From an uncultured Sphingomonadaceae bacterium (GTDB taxonomy: Bacteria > Pseudomonadota > Alphaproteobacteria > Sphingomonadales > Sphingomonadaceae), in the NCBI GenBank assembly GCA_947497455.1, contig CANMGU010000001.1, forward strand, positions 1,798,001 through 1,862,000: a DNA stretch of 64,000 bases. The letters run 5' to 3'. Positions within the stretch are counted from its first letter, which is position 1. Each line of letters opens with the position of its first letter. The notes under the pieces were generated by a model. The model saw only the letters and a list, made by a program, of their open reading frames with translations. It did no database searches and had not been told where the DNA came from. The translations under genes and the position numbers were made by a program. Positions 46,366-57,908 of this stretch are shown in pieces.

Positions 46366-47705
46366 CAAGTGGCGACCTCTTCAACCACATTGCAGATGCG
46401 GTCGACAACTTGATGGACCTGATCGCTGTTATCACCTTCTGCCATGACCCGGATCAACGGCTCAGTGCCCGATGCCCGAATAACCAGGCGTCCGGAGCCA
46501 TTAAGCTCTTTCTCCGCTTCGGCAATGACCGATTTGACGCTTTCGTCATCCAGCGGGGCTCCGCTGGAATACCGGACATTTTTCAGCAATTGTGGGACCG
46601 GATCAAAGAGATGCAAAAGCTCGCTGGCTGGTTTCCCGCTCTCAACCAATTCGCGCAGGACCTGTAGCGCAGCGATAGTACCATCACCAGTTGTGCCATG
46701 ATCCAGCATGATCATATGACCCGATTGCTCGCCGCCGACGTTAAAGCCGCCCTTCTTCATCTCTTCCAGTACATAGCGATCGCCCACTTTGGACCTGACA
46801 AGATCAAGCTTCTGTGACGTCAGGAAACGTTCCAGCCCCAAATTAGACATCACCGTCGCAACAATCCCGTCACCGCGGAGCAGACCATTGCGGCTCCAGC
46901 TTGAACCGATCAGCGCCATCAGCTGATCACCGTCAACAATCTTGCCCTTTTCATCGACCACAATCAGCCGATCCGCGTCGCCATCCAATGCAATCCCGAT
47001 ATGTGCACCGCTCGCCACGACGCTTTCTTGCAACGCTGCGACATCGGTAGATCCGCATTTGTGATTGATATTTTTGCCGTTAGGATCGACACCAATGGTG
47101 ATCACGTCTGCGCCCAATTCCCAGAAAGCCGAAGGCGCCACTTGATAAGCAGCGCCATTGGCGCAATCGACCACCATCTTCAGACCGTCGAGACGGATAT
47201 GATCAGGAAGCGACATCTTAATTGCATGAATATAGCGGCCACGGGCGTCTTCGAACCGCTTTGCGCGTCCGATATCCTCGGCAGGTGCCAGCTTGGCATC
47301 TTCTGAAAGATACCCCTCGATCTTCAGTTCATCCTCGTCCGACAGTTTGAATCCATCAGGACCGAACAGCTTGATCCCATTGTCATAATAGGGATTATGG
47401 CTGGCAGAGATCATCACCCCGAGATCAGCGCGCATCGAGCGCGTGAGCAATGCAACTGCGGGTGTCGGCATCGGGCCAACCTGAACGACATCCATTCCGA
47501 CGCTGGTAAAACCAGCGACCAAGGCATTTTCCATCATATAGCCGGAAAGTCTCGTATCCTTGCCAATAACAACCCGGTGGCGATGATCCCCGCGCACGAA
47601 ATGGCGTCCCGCCGCCTGCCCGACCTTCATTGCAATTTCAGCGGTCATCGGACGCTGGTTGGTGAGTCCGCGTATTCCGTCTGTCCCAAAAAATTTCTTC
47701 GTCAT
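46365..47705 (-). CDS. glmM: Phosphoglucosamine mutase
   Basis: 446 residues from the ATG at 47705 ([16 protein letters not shown]); ten more residues to 47735 are less conserved. Active-site phosphoserine in [15 protein letters not shown], metal loop [11 protein letters not shown], sugar loop [10 protein letters not shown] and phosphate loop [14 protein letters not shown]. Converts glucosamine-6-phosphate to glucosamine-1-phosphate for peptidoglycan and LPS. First gene of the five-gene operon. Confidence 0.95.
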   Translation of the reverse strand: MTKKFFGTDGIRGLTNQRPMTAEIAMKVGQAAGRHFVRGDHRHRVVIGKDTRLSGYMMENALVAGFTSVGMDVVQVGPMPTPAVALLTRSMRADLGVMISASHNPYYDNGIKLFGPDGFKLSDEDELKIEGYLSEDAKLAPAEDIGRAKRFEDARGRYIHAIKMSLPDHIRLDGLKMVVDCANGAAYQVAPSAFWELGADVITIGVDPNGKNINHKCGSTDVAALQESVVASGAHIGIALDGDADRLIVVDEKGKIVDGDQLMALIGSSWSRNGLLRGDGIVATVMSNLGLERFLTSQKLDLVRSKVGDRYVLEEMKKGGFNVGGEQSGHMIMLDHGTTGDGTIAALQVLRELVESGKPASELLHLFDPVPQLLKNVRYSSGAPLDDESVKSVIAEAEKELNGSGRLVIRASGTEPLIRVMAEGDNSDQVHQVVDRICNVVEEVAT

Positions 47706-47822
47706 AAGAAGCCGCATTCTCCGATTGATACACATACCAAATTAGGGTTGGCATTGCGTTTTAATAAGCCTTAGCGTCTGCCCTCAATGGGATAAAGCCG
47801 AAACAGGGAACCAACTGGTAAA

Positions 47823-49212
47823 ATGATAGATATTCTAAACGGCCTTATCGACCACCTGTCCGACATGGTCTTCTATAAAACGAACCTGTTTGGCATTGAT
47901 ATCGAACTGGTCGTCCTGTGGTTGGCTTTCCCGATGCTGTTTTTCACAGCTTATCTTGGCTTTATCAATTTCCGCGGCATGGGCGCAGGATATCGGGCGC
48001 TCAGGGGCAAATTTAGTCGGGATAACCTACCCGGCAACATGTCGCCCTTTGCTGCGCTGACAACCGCTCTGTCAGGCACCGTGGGGCTAGGTAATATTGC
48101 GGGTGTCGCGATTGCACTTTCCACGGGCGGACCGGGAGCGGCGTTCTGGATGTTCATTATCGGTTGGGTAGCCATGACCCTAAAATGTGCCGAAGTGACG
48201 CTGGGTCTCAAATATCGCGAAGTGCAACCCGATGGCGGCGTGCGCGGCGGGCCGATGTATACATTGAAAAACGGTCTAGCAGCCAGAGGTTTTGCCAAGA
48301 TCGGGCTCGTCATCGGCGGTATCTATGCGTTTCTAGCGCTCTTTGGTGCCATACCGTTAATCCAGGTCAATCAAAGCTATGCACAGGTGGCCGATGTCAC
48401 TGGTTTCACTTATCCCTTAGCCTACGGGATCATCATGGCCGCACTTGTTGGGCTGGTAGTCATCAATGGCGTTGGCTGGCTGGCGCGTGTAACAGCTTCG
48501 GTCGTACCCGCCATGGGTCTGGTCTATCTCGGCGGTGTGTTCGCGATACTCGCGATCAATTTTGACCAGGTTCCGGCAGCAATTGCGCTTATTATCTCCG
48601 ATGCCTTTACCGGAGAAGCGGCTGCTGGCGGAGCGATTGGTGCTTTTGTTGTCGGCATGCGCCGCGCTGTATATTCCTCCGAAGCGGGCATTGGTTCTGC
48701 GGTCATCGCCCATACGCAGGCCCGGACAGAGGATCCGGCATCTGAAGGCCTTGTCGCACTGCTCGAACCGTTTATCGATACCGTGGTCATCTGTTCTCTG
48801 GGAGCGATTGCAATGGTTGTGGCGGGCACCTATGTCGGCGATGTCGAAGGTATCGAGATAACATCGGCGGCTTTTGCCACCGTTGCAGATTGGTTCCCCT
48901 ATCTGCTTGCAGTTGCGGTGTTCCTGTTTGGATTTTCAACTCTCTGCGCCTGGGGCTTTTATGGCCAACAGGCCTGGTGCTATTTGTTTGGGCATAGCAG
49001 GGTAGCGGTTTGGTCTTACAAGTTGGTCTATGTTATATGTCTGCCCATTGGCGCGCTGCTGGAACTGGGGCAGGTTATTAAGCTAGTCGATAGCGCATTT
49101 TTCCTGATGGCCATTCCCAATATCATCGCGCTTTATATTTTCGCGCCGGAGATCAAGAAAGAGATTTTCGGTTATCTGGACAAGGAAAAGCAGGCATCAG
49201 AGGAGCCACTTC

Positions 49213-49235
<23 letters not shown>
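47823..49235 (+). CDS. AGCS-family alanine/glycine:cation symporter
   Basis: 470 residues and about eleven membrane helices. AGCS signature region GTVGLGNIAGVAIALSTGGP (about 80-99), then KCAEVTLGLKYREV, and the conserved SSEAGIGSAVIAHTQA (about 282-297). Sodium- or proton-coupled uptake of alanine or glycine. The aldo/keto reductase gene starts 23 bases before its stop, so the two are co-expressed. No glycine riboswitch is visible upstream. Confidence 0.92.
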
Positions 49236-50205
<970 letters not shown>

Positions 50206-50400
50206 GCGCGCACCAGTTCAGACGCAAAACCGCTTTTCTACAAAACCCGTGATAATCCATGGTTATTGCGGTTCTTTCTCGGTGTTGAATATCGGTTTTT
50301 AGGTTTCGTTGCGCGCGTTTCATGTCCCTCTAAAATGGGGTGTGAATTGTGTGAACTTTGGCTCGGCCATCAAGACACATATCCCGACGAACCGGCTGCT

Positions 50401-51696
50401 CTACCGATCATAGGCTTTCGGCAATGCGCCGGGTGCGGGATTGCGATAGCGTTCGCGCAGCCGTTGCTGACGGTTGGTAAGCGACTGCTCCACACCATCG
50501 ATAAACACGTTCTCGACCTGCGTGGAAAGCTCCAACGGATCGCCCGTCCAGATGACCACATCGCCTCTCCGGCCTGCCTTTAGCGAGCCGAGCTGCGCGC
50601 CCATGCCCATGATCTCAGCCGGCTTCGAGCTGATCGCGGCAAACGCCTCGTCCCAGCTCAGACCGGTTGCGCGTGGGACCTTGTTCAGCGCCACGAGATT
50701 GCCCGCATATTGCATGGAATAGCGCAATTGGTGGGCATCACGGTCGTTGATCATGCCAATTGCAACTTCGACCCCGGCCTGCTTCATCCGGCCGATATTG
50801 GATTGCGTCGCGGCCAGATCTTCAAAGCTGTACGGCAAATCACTCAAAGCAGAAGCCAATACCGGAACTTTCGCTGCGGCAATGGCATTGGCAACACGCC
50901 AGCCTTCATTAACCCCGACCAGTACCAGTTTCAGGGACGGAAAGTCCTTGCGGAATTCGAGCACCTTCAAAATATCATTGGCACTTTCGACATGCACCAG
51001 CAGCCGGGTGGAACCATTGATTACCGGTAATAGCGCTTTCGCATCCGATGCCTTCATCAGATCGCTGTCGAACAATGAAGGATTGCGGGAATAGGTCCGT
51101 GCTTCGTTCAGCATCGCCCGGAACATTATATGGGCTGCCGCACGGCTGCCCCCTGCCCTGCGATGGCCGGTTTCGCCCAGTTCGACAAACTGAAAAGCGC
51201 GCGCCTTGGTGATCGGGTTGCTGTCCTGGCCGAGATCAACAATCGCGCCATAGCCGCCAAAGATAGACTTGGCGGTGCTTGGCGATACCACCGCACGGGT
51301 GACACCGGCCGCCCGGTTCACCGCGACGGGCGCTGCGAACGGGTTCACCGCATATTGGACGTCCAGTGCTGCTGAGAAAACAGAGTCGGCAGCATTAGTA
51401 TCGTTGGTCGCCCGGACGGCATTGACCTCAATCAGGCCGATCCGGCTGAAACCGGCGAAAACACCCGGCGTAACCCATTTGCCCGACGCGTCAATCCGAC
51501 GCGCATTGGCAGGCACGGTGACGTTGGTGCCGGCGGCGACCACACGGCCATTGCGAAGGACCACGGTTGCTCCATCCATGGGCGCACTGCCGTCGCCGAC
51601 GACAACTTTACCGCCAGTAATGGCGACGGTTTCCGCAACTGCGGGAGCGGCCATAAGGGCGAGCGATGAAACGAGAGCTGTTGCAAAATGCTTCAT
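50401..51696 (-). CDS. Amidohydrolase-like protein lacking the usual metal ligands
   Basis: 431 residues with a signal peptide ending VAE (about residue 22). The amidohydrolase shape is clear (ITGGKVVVGDGSAPMDG, KWVTPGV, and the C-terminal GSLKAGRRGDVVIWTGDPLE), but the metal site is not: where the family reads TPGLIDxHxH, this reads TPGVFAGFSRIG, so the HxH pair is replaced by Phe83 and Arg85. The later strand with the His ligand also reads LVLVGVNEG without His. It is likely a non-catalytic partner of the intact amidohydrolase whose stop overlaps its start (51693-51696). Confirmation needs structural alignment. Confidence 0.82.
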   Translation of the reverse strand: MKHFATALVSSLALMAAPAVAETVAITGGKVVVGDGSAPMDGATVVLRNGRVVAAGTNVTVPANARRIDASGKWVTPGVFAGFSRIGLIEVNAVRATNDTNAADSVFSAALDVQYAVNPFAAPVAVNRAAGVTRAVVSPSTAKSIFGGYGAIVDLGQDSNPITKARAFQFVELGETGHRRAGGSRAAAHIMFRAMLNEARTYSRNPSLFDSDLMKASDAKALLPVINGSTRLLVHVESANDILKVLEFRKDFPSLKLVLVGVNEGWRVANAIAAAKVPVLASALSDLPYSFEDLAATQSNIGRMKQAGVEVAIGMINDRDAHQLRYSMQYAGNLVALNKVPRATGLSWDEAFAAISSKPAEIMGMGAQLGSLKAGRRGDVVIWTGDPLELSTQVENVFIDGVEQSLTNRQQRLRERYRNPAPGALPKAYDR

Positions 51697-53093
51697 TTCA
51701 CGTCTCCTTCACCGGGTTGGCCGAGCTCGAAATCACTCACCGGCCTGCGGCTTGGATCATTGCTATCGTACATCATCGCTCCGTCGATCCAGACCTTCTC
51801 GGGACGGGAATAGACGCTCAGCGGATGATCGTTCCAGAGAACCACGTCAGCCATCTTTCCTGGCTTCAGGCTACCAGTCTGATCGGCAATGCCCATTGCT
51901 TTGGCGGGATTATAGGTGATCCACTGGATCGCCTGTGCGTCGCTGATATCGATCCCCATCGCCCGGCCATCCGCAAGCGCCTTGGACGCTTCTTGATTGA
52001 GACGCTGTATCTGGTTCTCGTCATCGGAATGGATGATCACGCAGGCCCCGGCCTGTTGCAACAAGGCGGCATTTTCGGGGATCGCGTCATAGGCTTCCAT
52101 CTTGAAACCCCACCAGTCCGCCCAGATTGCCGAGCAAATGCCTTCCTTGGCCAATATATCGGCGATCTTGTAGCTTTCAACGGCATGGTGGAACGCAGTT
52201 ACCTTATAGCCAAATTCCTTGGACATATCGATAATCTGGTTGAGTTCGTCCGCGCGGTAACAATGATTGTGCACCAGGATATCACCTTCCAGAACGCCGA
52301 CCAGCGTGTCCTTGCCAAGATCGCGTTTCGGTGGCTTCGCACCTTTCCTCTTTTTCTGGTAATCTTGCGCATTAATCCATGTCTGGCGGGTCAAAGACAG
52401 GCTGCCCATCCGTGTGGAAGGCTTTCTGTTGCGTCCGCCATAGACCCGCTTGGGGTTTTCACCGCAGGCCATTTTCATACCATAAGGCGCACCGGGAAAT
52501 TTCATCGCCTGGACCGTACGAGCCGGCACATTTTTTAGGGTCACCGCCCGTCCGCCGAACAGATTGGCCGACCCCGGAAGGATTTGTAGCGCAGTCACGC
52601 CGCCATTGGCCAAGGCCCGTGAGAAACCTGGATCCTGCGGCCAGACACTATGCTCCGCCCAGACTTCTGGCGTCACTGGAGAGGTTGCCTCGTTACCATC
52701 GTTATGCGCGGCCACACTAGGGGTTGGATAGTCACCCAGATGACTGTGCACGTCGATAATCCCGGGCGTTACATATTTACCGGTACCGTCAATGATCAGG
52801 CTGTCGGTAGGCACCACGGTTTCCGGGCCACCAACCGACACGATCTTGCCCGCAGACATGAAAACAACGCCATTATCAAAACGCTGTCCTTCACCATCAA
52901 ATATCGTGGCGCCGGTGATCACGACATTATCCGCAGGATAGGCTTTATAGGTTGAAGGAAAAGCTGTCTTTGTCGGGCTTTTGCTCGCGCTGCTTGCCGA
53001 TGCACTGACCGTTTCGGTTTCAGCTGCAGTCGCCGCACAGCCCGTCACAAGCGCTCCGGCAGCGACAACTGCCAGCAGATCCTTCAATTCCAT
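51693..53093 (-). CDS. Amidohydrolase lipoprotein with intact metal site
   Basis: 466 residues with lipobox LVTGC (Cys19). The metal-ligand series is complete: TPGIIDVHSHLG (His116, His118), ILVHNHCYRAD, FHHAVES, and HSDDE, with a conserved Lys/Glu environment. Imidazolonepropionase/prolidase-like amidohydrolase, probably periplasmic, cleaving peptide-like or imide bonds. It lies 30 bases downstream of a peptide transporter and overlaps the degenerate paralogue by 4 bases. Confidence 0.9.
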   Translation of the reverse strand: MELKDLLAVVAAGALVTGCAATAAETETVSASASSASKSPTKTAFPSTYKAYPADNVVITGATIFDGEGQRFDNGVVFMSAGKIVSVGGPETVVPTDSLIIDGTGKYVTPGIIDVHSHLGDYPTPSVAAHNDGNEATSPVTPEVWAEHSVWPQDPGFSRALANGGVTALQILPGSANLFGGRAVTLKNVPARTVQAMKFPGAPYGMKMACGENPKRVYGGRNRKPSTRMGSLSLTRQTWINAQDYQKKRKGAKPPKRDLGKDTLVGVLEGDILVHNHCYRADELNQIIDMSKEFGYKVTAFHHAVESYKIADILAKEGICSAIWADWWGFKMEAYDAIPENAALLQQAGACVIIHSDDENQIQRLNQEASKALADGRAMGIDISDAQAIQWITYNPAKAMGIADQTGSLKPGKMADVVLWNDHPLSVYSRPEKVWIDGAMMYDSNDPSRRPVSDFELGQPGEGDVK

Positions 53094-53122
53094 AATTGTC
53101 CTCTAAGCTATGATTTATCCGT

Positions 53123-54718
53123 TCAAGATTTTGTCGTCGGGTGAATACCGGCTGCCGCAGGCTCACCAAATTCTGACTGCCCTTCAAGATCGTCACCCAC
53201 ATTGTCGTCCTGAAGCGTATCGAGATGCATGAGCTTCTTGATTAGGGGTGAAATAACCAGAACACCGATCCCGACTACAACGGCCACCCAACCAACAGTG
53301 GAATAGACGTCGAGAACAACCTGTTTTCCAGCCTCTTCTCCCACGCCTTCAGCGCCCGTCGCCGAAGCGATCAGACCGGCAGCGAAGTTACCGGTTGCCG
53401 AAGCAAAGAACCACGTACCCATGATCAGGCTGGCCATATGCGCTGGCGCTAACCGGTTCATCGCCGATAGCCCCACTGGCGACAGGCAGAGCTCGCCGGT
53501 GGTGTGCAGCAGATAGATCAGGAAGATGAAGATGACTGGCGTAGCATTTTCAAGTCCAGCCGCCTGCGCACCCCAAACAAGGACAAGAAAGCCCAGTCCG
53601 ACTTGCACAACACCAAGACCGAATTTGAACGGAGCCGACGGCTCCATGCCCTTCCGCCCGAGTGTAGTCCACACAGTTGCAAAGATTGGAGCAAGCAAGA
53701 TGATGTAAATTGCATTGATCGACTGGAAGGTCGAAGCAGGCACACCCGCCCGATCAACATGCCGGTCGGTGAACAGGTTCAGAGATGAACCCGCCTGCTC
53801 AAACAGCGCCCAGAAAATAATCGATGTGACAATCAGGAACATCGCAGCAAAAATGCGATCCCGCTCTTCAGATGACAGTTTAGAAACTGCGGTATAAAGA
53901 ACGTAGATGACCAGCCCGCCACCGAAGATCCCTAAAACATAGCCGACGAGATCCTGGAACTGAATTGCCAGCCAGCAGATACCAACCATTGCAAGGCCGG
54001 CAATGTACATCCACCATTCCAGCTTGATACCCGCAACAGGCTGTTTCAGCTTCTCGGGATCTGAAGGTTCGCCGCGACCGAGCAAAAGAGGCTTGCCCCA
54101 GATAAAAACGATCAAACCAAGCAGCATACCGATACCGGCGAGACCAAAGCCGTAGGCCCAGCCATATGTTTCACCAATATAACCGCAAAGCAAAGAACCC
54201 AGCGCCGCGCCGAGGTTAATTCCCATATAGAAGATGGTGTAAGCACCATCACGGCGGACATCGGTTCTCGGATAAAGCTGACCAACAATCACCGAGATAT
54301 TTGCTTTCAGGAAGCCAGATCCGACAATGATTAAGGCAAGGGCCAGCCAAAAGATGCTGATGACCGGATTATCAACATGACCTATGCCGGCATCACCTTC
54401 GAAAGCCATGAAAAAGTGGCCTAAAGTGAGCAACACCGCCCCGAAGAGCACAGCCTTTCGTTGTCCCAGATATTTGTCGGCCAGATAGCCGCCAACGACC
54501 GGGGTGATATAAACTAGTGCTGTATAGGCACCATAGATTATCCCGGATTCGCTGTCTGAAAACAGCCAGTGCTTGGTAAGATAAAATATGAGCAGAGCCC
54601 GCATGCCATAGTAGGAGAAACGCTCCCACATTTCCGCAAAAAACAGGACAAACAAACCTTTGGGATGGCCAAGGAATGTCCCTTTGGCATCTCCGGATTC
54701 TTGATACGCACTAGCCAT
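53123..54718 (-). CDS. POT/PTR2-family peptide:H+ symporter
   Basis: 531 residues, about 12-14 membrane helices. POT signature MWERFSYYGMRALLIFYL (about 30-47), with YTALVYITPVVGGYLAD-type helix and the second signature FYMGINLGAALGSLL. Imports di- and tripeptides with protons. First gene of a unit with two exported amidohydrolases, so a combined peptide-degrading and uptake role is reasonable. Confidence 0.93.
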   Translation of the reverse strand: MASAYQESGDAKGTFLGHPKGLFVLFFAEMWERFSYYGMRALLIFYLTKHWLFSDSESGIIYGAYTALVYITPVVGGYLADKYLGQRKAVLFGAVLLTLGHFFMAFEGDAGIGHVDNPVISIFWLALALIIVGSGFLKANISVIVGQLYPRTDVRRDGAYTIFYMGINLGAALGSLLCGYIGETYGWAYGFGLAGIGMLLGLIVFIWGKPLLLGRGEPSDPEKLKQPVAGIKLEWWMYIAGLAMVGICWLAIQFQDLVGYVLGIFGGGLVIYVLYTAVSKLSSEERDRIFAAMFLIVTSIIFWALFEQAGSSLNLFTDRHVDRAGVPASTFQSINAIYIILLAPIFATVWTTLGRKGMEPSAPFKFGLGVVQVGLGFLVLVWGAQAAGLENATPVIFIFLIYLLHTTGELCLSPVGLSAMNRLAPAHMASLIMGTWFFASATGNFAAGLIASATGAEGVGEEAGKQVVLDVYSTVGWVAVVVGIGVLVISPLIKKLMHLDTLQDDNVGDDLEGQSEFGEPAAAGIHPTTKS

Positions 54719-54873
54719 TACAACGGCCTCCCCGATATAGATGTAGGCCGTCCAATGCGGCCCTATTGAACCGCACCCTAATCAAAAAATGTCGCGTGTG
54801 AAGCATATTGTTGCGTTTGTGACCGGTTTATGGGCAAATGCCGCTTGCAATGACCGATAGGCCACACAAGATA

Positions 54874-55470
54874 ATGTCGATGTTCAATGACCTTTCCAGC
54901 CTGAATAGCTACCTGCCCTCTCGCCGCTCCGGACGGCCGCGCAATATGACCGCACCCGGCCCAACCGACGAGCAAATAGAAAATATCATGGCCACGGCCC
55001 TGCGGACACCAGATCATGGCAAGTTGACGCCCTGGCGTGTTGTCTCGATAGACACATCACAGCGAGGCACCTTGGCGGCGCAATTGGTGCAGGCCTATCT
55101 GAAAGAGAAACCGGATGCTGGTCGGCTCGAGCTGGAAGCATTGGAACTCATGGCACATCAGGCACCAACATTGCTGGTGGTGTTATTCTCACCGGTCAGC
55201 TCAACGAAAATACCTGTCTGGGAACAAGAACTTAGCTGCGGTGCCTTTTGCATGAATATCCTGCACGCCATTCACGCACAGAATTATGTCGGCGGATGGA
55301 TCACGGGCTGGCCATCCTATAATGATGATGTCCGCAATCTGTTTGGGGAGGCACCCGAGCGGATCGCTGGTTTTATTTTTGCGGGCACCGCAGATGGTGA
55401 ACTCACCGAACGACCACGACCCGAGTTGGCTCAAATTTTGACCAAATGGAAATTTCAATCGGCCGAATAG
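54874..55470 (+). CDS. Nitroreductase family protein
   Basis: About 198 residues from the ATG at 54874; other in-frame ATGs lie upstream to 54838. FMN-binding nitroreductase fold: YLPSRRSGRPRNM at the N-terminus, IMATALRTPDHGKLTPWRVV, and GWITGWPSYNDD. YdjA-like group. Reduces nitro or quinone compounds with NAD(P)H; substrate unknown. Confidence 0.9.
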   Translation: MSMFNDLSSLNSYLPSRRSGRPRNMTAPGPTDEQIENIMATALRTPDHGKLTPWRVVSIDTSQRGTLAAQLVQAYLKEKPDAGRLELEALELMAHQAPTLLVVLFSPVSSTKIPVWEQELSCGAFCMNILHAIHAQNYVGGWITGWPSYNDDVRNLFGEAPERIAGFIFAGTADGELTERPRPELAQILTKWKFQSAE

Positions 55471-55516
55471 CGGCGTCTGAATAGGTAAATATAAGAAAAA
55501 ACAGACTTTCCCTTGC

Positions 55517-55546
55517 CTGCATCGCTGTATTATGGCAGTGATGCAG
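55517..55546. promoter_or_regulatory. Palindromic operator abutting the GntR start codon
   Basis: CTGCATCGCTG (55517-55527) pairs with CAGTGATGCAG (55536-55546) with one mismatch, over an 8-base centre. The right arm ends one base before the ATG at 55548, so it occupies the place of a Shine-Dalgarno site. This suits an autoregulatory operator for the GntR protein and suggests a short-leader or leaderless mRNA. Confidence 0.65.
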
Positions 55547-55547
55547 T

Positions 55548-55892
55548 ATGAACAACGCAAGCAAACCTGTCTATTTGAAATTACGGGATATTATCTCCGA
55601 ATCAATCCTTGATGGTGAATATGCCGAAGGCGACATGCTGCCATCCGTTCGCGCTTTTGCGGTTGAACAGGGCGCTAACCCGTTGACGGTTGCCAAAGCA
55701 TATCAAGGCTTTCAGGAAGATGGCCTGGTCACCGTAAAGCGTGGTGTCGGGATGTTCGTGGCTAGCGGAGCAAAAGCCAAGTTGCGTGATGCACAGCGCG
55801 CCGATTTCATCAAAAATGTCTGGCCTCCAGTGGAGCGCCAAATGAAGCGGCTCAACATCAAACTGGATGAATTGCTCGAAAATAATAGCTGA
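55548..55892 (+). CDS. GntR-family (YtrA-type) transcription regulator
   Basis: 114 residues: an N-terminal winged helix (VYLKLRDIISESILDGEYAEG, then LPSVRAFAVEQGANPLTVAK) and a short C-terminal helical extension (about 75-114), as in the YtrA subfamily. A stop codon just upstream in frame fixes the start. YtrA regulators usually sit beside ABC transporter genes; none is here. A near-perfect palindrome abuts its start, pointing to self-repression. Confidence 0.9.
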   Translation: MNNASKPVYLKLRDIISESILDGEYAEGDMLPSVRAFAVEQGANPLTVAKAYQGFQEDGLVTVKRGVGMFVASGAKAKLRDAQRADFIKNVWPPVERQMKRLNIKLDELLENNS

Positions 55893-55900
55893 ATTTCAAG

Positions 55901-57904
55901 CTAGGACTCTTCGGTTCCCTTTTCTTGATTAAGGGCCTGCCGTGCCGTTGCCAAACTTCTGCGATAGAGATCACTGTTCGGTGTGATGGTTACAGCTTTT
56001 TTGATTAGGTCATAAGCGTCTTTGTTGCGTGAGCCATCGGCCAGCAAAGCGAGCCCATAAAGGTGTGATACGACCGGACTAGACGGTTGCACCCGATAGG
56101 CAATACGCCCTGCCCTGACAGCTTTTTCAGATTGCCCCAGCCCCGTATAGGCCTGCGCGAGGCCGGCCATGATCAGAGCGTCATTTTCACCGATCCGCTT
56201 GCGCAGACTTTCCAATATCCGCCTTGCAATATCCCAATTCTCAGTCTCAAGATGTTCATAAGCCATCCATCGCAATCCTGCCACGTTGTTGGGATTATGG
56301 CTCAGATATTCAGCGAGCACCTCACCTGATTGCTGCAATGCTCCTTTGGCTCGAAAGGCTTCAACAAGACGAAGCATTACCGATTCCGAAAAGTGAATTT
56401 GCTTAGCCAGGCGAAGCGCTGCCAACGCTTCATCATAATCACCCCGGGCCAATGCCGTATCAGCAACCAGAATATGGGCATCGCTCGCGCCGGGATTTCC
56501 GGCTTGCAGACGTTTGGCTTTTACAAAGGCATTCGCAATATCGCCACTGTTATAGAGCGCCCTTATATAGGGTATCACAACCCGCGCGCTGTTTGGCGTC
56601 CGTTCTGCTTCAGCGCGCAACACGCCCAATGGTATGGGAGGAGCAAAAGCAGCTTTCTTACCTATATCATGACGGGCCGCACGATTAAGCATGCGAACCG
56701 CCTGTCGGCGCTCACCAGTGGCTTCCAGTCCGCGGCCAGCCAACCAGAGCGCATAAGGATCAGCCCCGCTGCTGTTGACCTGAGGCTGTAGTAAATCAAC
56801 CGCATCCTGAGCATCGCCGGCTAGATATAGGGATCTTGCGAGAAGGTTCTGCGCTTGCCGGTTATTGGGTTGCAGCGACACCAGGCGCTGAAATTTGTCA
56901 ATCGCAGCATTATAGTTCGCATCGCCATGCTCGATGATAGCTTGTACCAATAGTACCGCTGGCACGTTGTCCAATTGCCCTTCAGTCTTTTGCATCAGCA
57001 CACGAGCAAGATCATATTTACCGGCGCGAGCAGCCAATACCGACTGCATGAAGAAAGCCCGAGGGTTTCGCCCATCAAGCGAAATGATCTTGCGAGCGAT
57101 TGTCAGCATATCCGTCATTCGGCCCATATCGCCCAGCGTCGCCGCATATTCCGTGAGGACTGCAACATCATTAGGATCGATCTGCAAGGCTCTTTCAAAC
57201 CAGGGCAAAGCGGCTCCCAGACCAAATTGAAAACGCAGCAACTCTCCGCGATATTGTAAAGCCCGAATATTATTGGGGTTCAGCTTTACGGCTTCGTCAA
57301 CGGCGGCGATCGCGCCTGCCTGATCACCAGTGCCCGAACGGAAACGGGCGATGTCTACCCAAAGATCAGCATCGCTGGAATCCAGTTGAATGGCACGATC
57401 AAATGCCCGGGTTGCCAAAGGATCATCACCGGTTTGCAAAGCCACCCGGCCCAGTATCCGGGCCGCATAAGCCTGATGAGCCGCTGCTATATCAGAAGCA
57501 AAAAGTTCCTGTTTTGCGGCATCCCATTTGCCCTGAAGTTGCAGAGCATGACCATATAGATGCCGCGCCTCGGCGCGTTCCAGACCGAGTTGGAAGGCGC
57601 GTTGCAGCTCCGCCTCAGCACCGATCCCGTCCCGCAATGCCAGCAGAGTCTCGGCTTGCATGACCCTCGCCTGGACCCACTGCGGGTCGGCTTTGATCGC
57701 ATTCATCAACTCTATCCGGGCAGATCTGGCATCACCGCGCGAACGATGTTCCACGGCTTTTGCCAGCGCATTTTGCGCATCTTCGTTGCCGCCGCTGGTT
57801 GCATAGGTTGCCGAGGACAACCCGGCGAGCAGCACACCAAGCAAGACCGCTAGTCCGACTATTCCGGGTCTATATATTCGCAATATCCGCATCAGCGACC
57901 GCAT
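55901..57904 (-). CDS. TPR protein of an XrtA/PEP-CTERM-type exopolysaccharide locus (PrsT-like)
   Basis: 667 residues. A signal or anchor helix (about 15-35) then many TPR units (for example HALQLQGKWDAAKQELF and VDEAVKLNPNNIRALQYRGELL) to the C-terminus. Four bases downstream of PrsR and co-directional with PrsK and the sugar transferase, so it belongs to their operon. Related TPR proteins aid surface polysaccharide assembly or export; the exact job is unknown. Confidence 0.83.
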   Translation of the reverse strand: MRSLMRILRIYRPGIVGLAVLLGVLLAGLSSATYATSGGNEDAQNALAKAVEHRSRGDARSARIELMNAIKADPQWVQARVMQAETLLALRDGIGAEAELQRAFQLGLERAEARHLYGHALQLQGKWDAAKQELFASDIAAAHQAYAARILGRVALQTGDDPLATRAFDRAIQLDSSDADLWVDIARFRSGTGDQAGAIAAVDEAVKLNPNNIRALQYRGELLRFQFGLGAALPWFERALQIDPNDVAVLTEYAATLGDMGRMTDMLTIARKIISLDGRNPRAFFMQSVLAARAGKYDLARVLMQKTEGQLDNVPAVLLVQAIIEHGDANYNAAIDKFQRLVSLQPNNRQAQNLLARSLYLAGDAQDAVDLLQPQVNSSGADPYALWLAGRGLEATGERRQAVRMLNRAARHDIGKKAAFAPPIPLGVLRAEAERTPNSARVVIPYIRALYNSGDIANAFVKAKRLQAGNPGASDAHILVADTALARGDYDEALAALRLAKQIHFSESVMLRLVEAFRAKGALQQSGEVLAEYLSHNPNNVAGLRWMAYEHLETENWDIARRILESLRKRIGENDALIMAGLAQAYTGLGQSEKAVRAGRIAYRVQPSSPVVSHLYGLALLADGSRNKDAYDLIKKAVTITPNSDLYRRSLATARQALNQEKGTEES

Positions 57905-57908
57905 CCAC

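Noticed and set aside
47706..47822. Glycine riboswitch before the AGCS symporter
   Set aside because: No conserved glycine-aptamer core or expected pairing found in the 117 bases.
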